Assembly: GCF_021726475.1 (NCBI RefSeq)
Contig: NZ_JAKJRU010000003.1
Location: 186,001-250,000 of the forward strand
Source of the DNA: Pseudomonas oligotrophica
Lineage (GTDB): Bacteria > Pseudomonadota > Gammaproteobacteria > Pseudomonadales > Pseudomonadaceae
Reading direction: 5' to 3'
DNA: 64,000 bases
Both the position numbers and the translations under genes were made by a program. Positions 63,888-64,000 of this stretch are shown in pieces. The stretch's first letter is position 1; each line of letters opens with the position of its first letter. Under the pieces are notes generated by a model that ran no database searches, was not told the DNA's origin, and was given only the letters and a program-made list of their open reading frames with translations.

Positions 63888-64000
63888 ATGTCCTTTACCC
63901 GTAGACAGATTCTCGCCGGCCTGGCCGGCCTCGGTGTGGTCGGCCTGGCCGGCAGTGGCGCACGCTACTGGCTCGGTCGTCCGGCCGATGTCACCAACCA
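63888..64000 (+). CDS. N-terminus of a Tat-exported protein, probably a multicopper oxidase
   Basis: Only the first 37 codons are in the window: MSFTRRQILAGLAGLGVVGL with a twin-arginine motif (TRRQI) and hydrophobic core, then ARYWLGRPAD. In P. aeruginosa the gene following guaA on the same strand encodes a metallo-oxidoreductase of the multicopper-oxidase type, so that identity is inferred from position; the domain itself is not visible. Confidence 0.6.
   Translation, partial: MSFTRRQILAGLAGLGVVGLAGSGARYWLGRPADVTN

Overview
This 64 kb window is a GC-rich chromosomal segment from a gammaproteobacterium of the Pseudomonadaceae. The evidence is the Pseudomonas-type gene order (valS-holC-pepA / lptFG; tRNA-Leu-queA-tgt-yajC-secDF; suhB-trmJ-cysE-isc-ndk-rlmN-pilF-rodZ-ispG-hisS-yfgM-bamB-der; xseA-guaB-guaA) and protein lengths that fit Pseudomonas families. 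The OprC/NosA-type copper receptor and NhaD antiporter are compatible with a Pseudomonas stutzeri-like (Stutzerimonas) lineage, but that is inference. No phage, transposase, CRISPR array, rRNA operon or toxin-antitoxin pair was seen. The window is essentially core genome.

Layout. 1-5.8 kb: the start of mltF (cut by the window edge), then divergently a GIY-YIG protein and a GST-fold protein, the convergent yejK-ppk2 pair, an MFS permease with a tiny membrane ORF overlapping its end, and a 63-aa protein preceded by a terminator-like hairpin. 5.8-11.6 kb: a leftward run of rlmF, a YbfB-type MFS permease, an SLC13/RCK_C permease, a small winged-helix protein and nhaD. 12-17.3 kb: leftward valS, an uncharacterised gene, holC and pepA. 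17.4-19.6 kb: rightward lptFG. 19.6-21 kb: an RDD membrane protein, a cold-shock protein with a long leader, and tRNA-Leu(CAA), all leftward.

21-27 kb: rightward queA-tgt-yajC-secD-secF and a glycine-zipper protein. 27-28 kb: leftward suhB. 28.2-46.7 kb: a long rightward stretch. It holds trmJ-cysE, the iscRSUA-hscBA-fdx-iscX Fe-S assembly operon with an IscR type-1 operator over its promoter, then ndk, rlmN, pilF, rodZ, ispG, hisS, yfgM, bamB, der, and an overlapping aminotransferase/omega-amidase pair. Several clients of the isc system lie directly downstream: RlmN and IspG are Fe-S enzymes.

46.7-52.6 kb: leftward small uncharacterised genes, endonuclease I, an EamA permease, an alcohol dehydrogenase and leuA. 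52.9-55.5 kb: rightward His-rich DUF2946 protein and the copper receptor. 55.6-59.9 kb: leftward mechanosensitive channel, isochorismatase-like hydrolase, M23 peptidase and xseA. 60-64 kb: rightward zinc-ribbon protein, guaB, guaA and the first codons of a Tat-exported protein.

I found no convincing new multi-gene system. The items most worth a second look are: the 111-bp foldback element supplying the mscM/ybdG-like stop codon; the hairpin fused to the ribosome-binding site of the 63-aa gene; the GST-like protein with an extra C-terminal domain and no obvious catalytic Cys; the nhaD/winged-helix/SLC13 group; and the loss of the usual mltF-purL neighbourhood.
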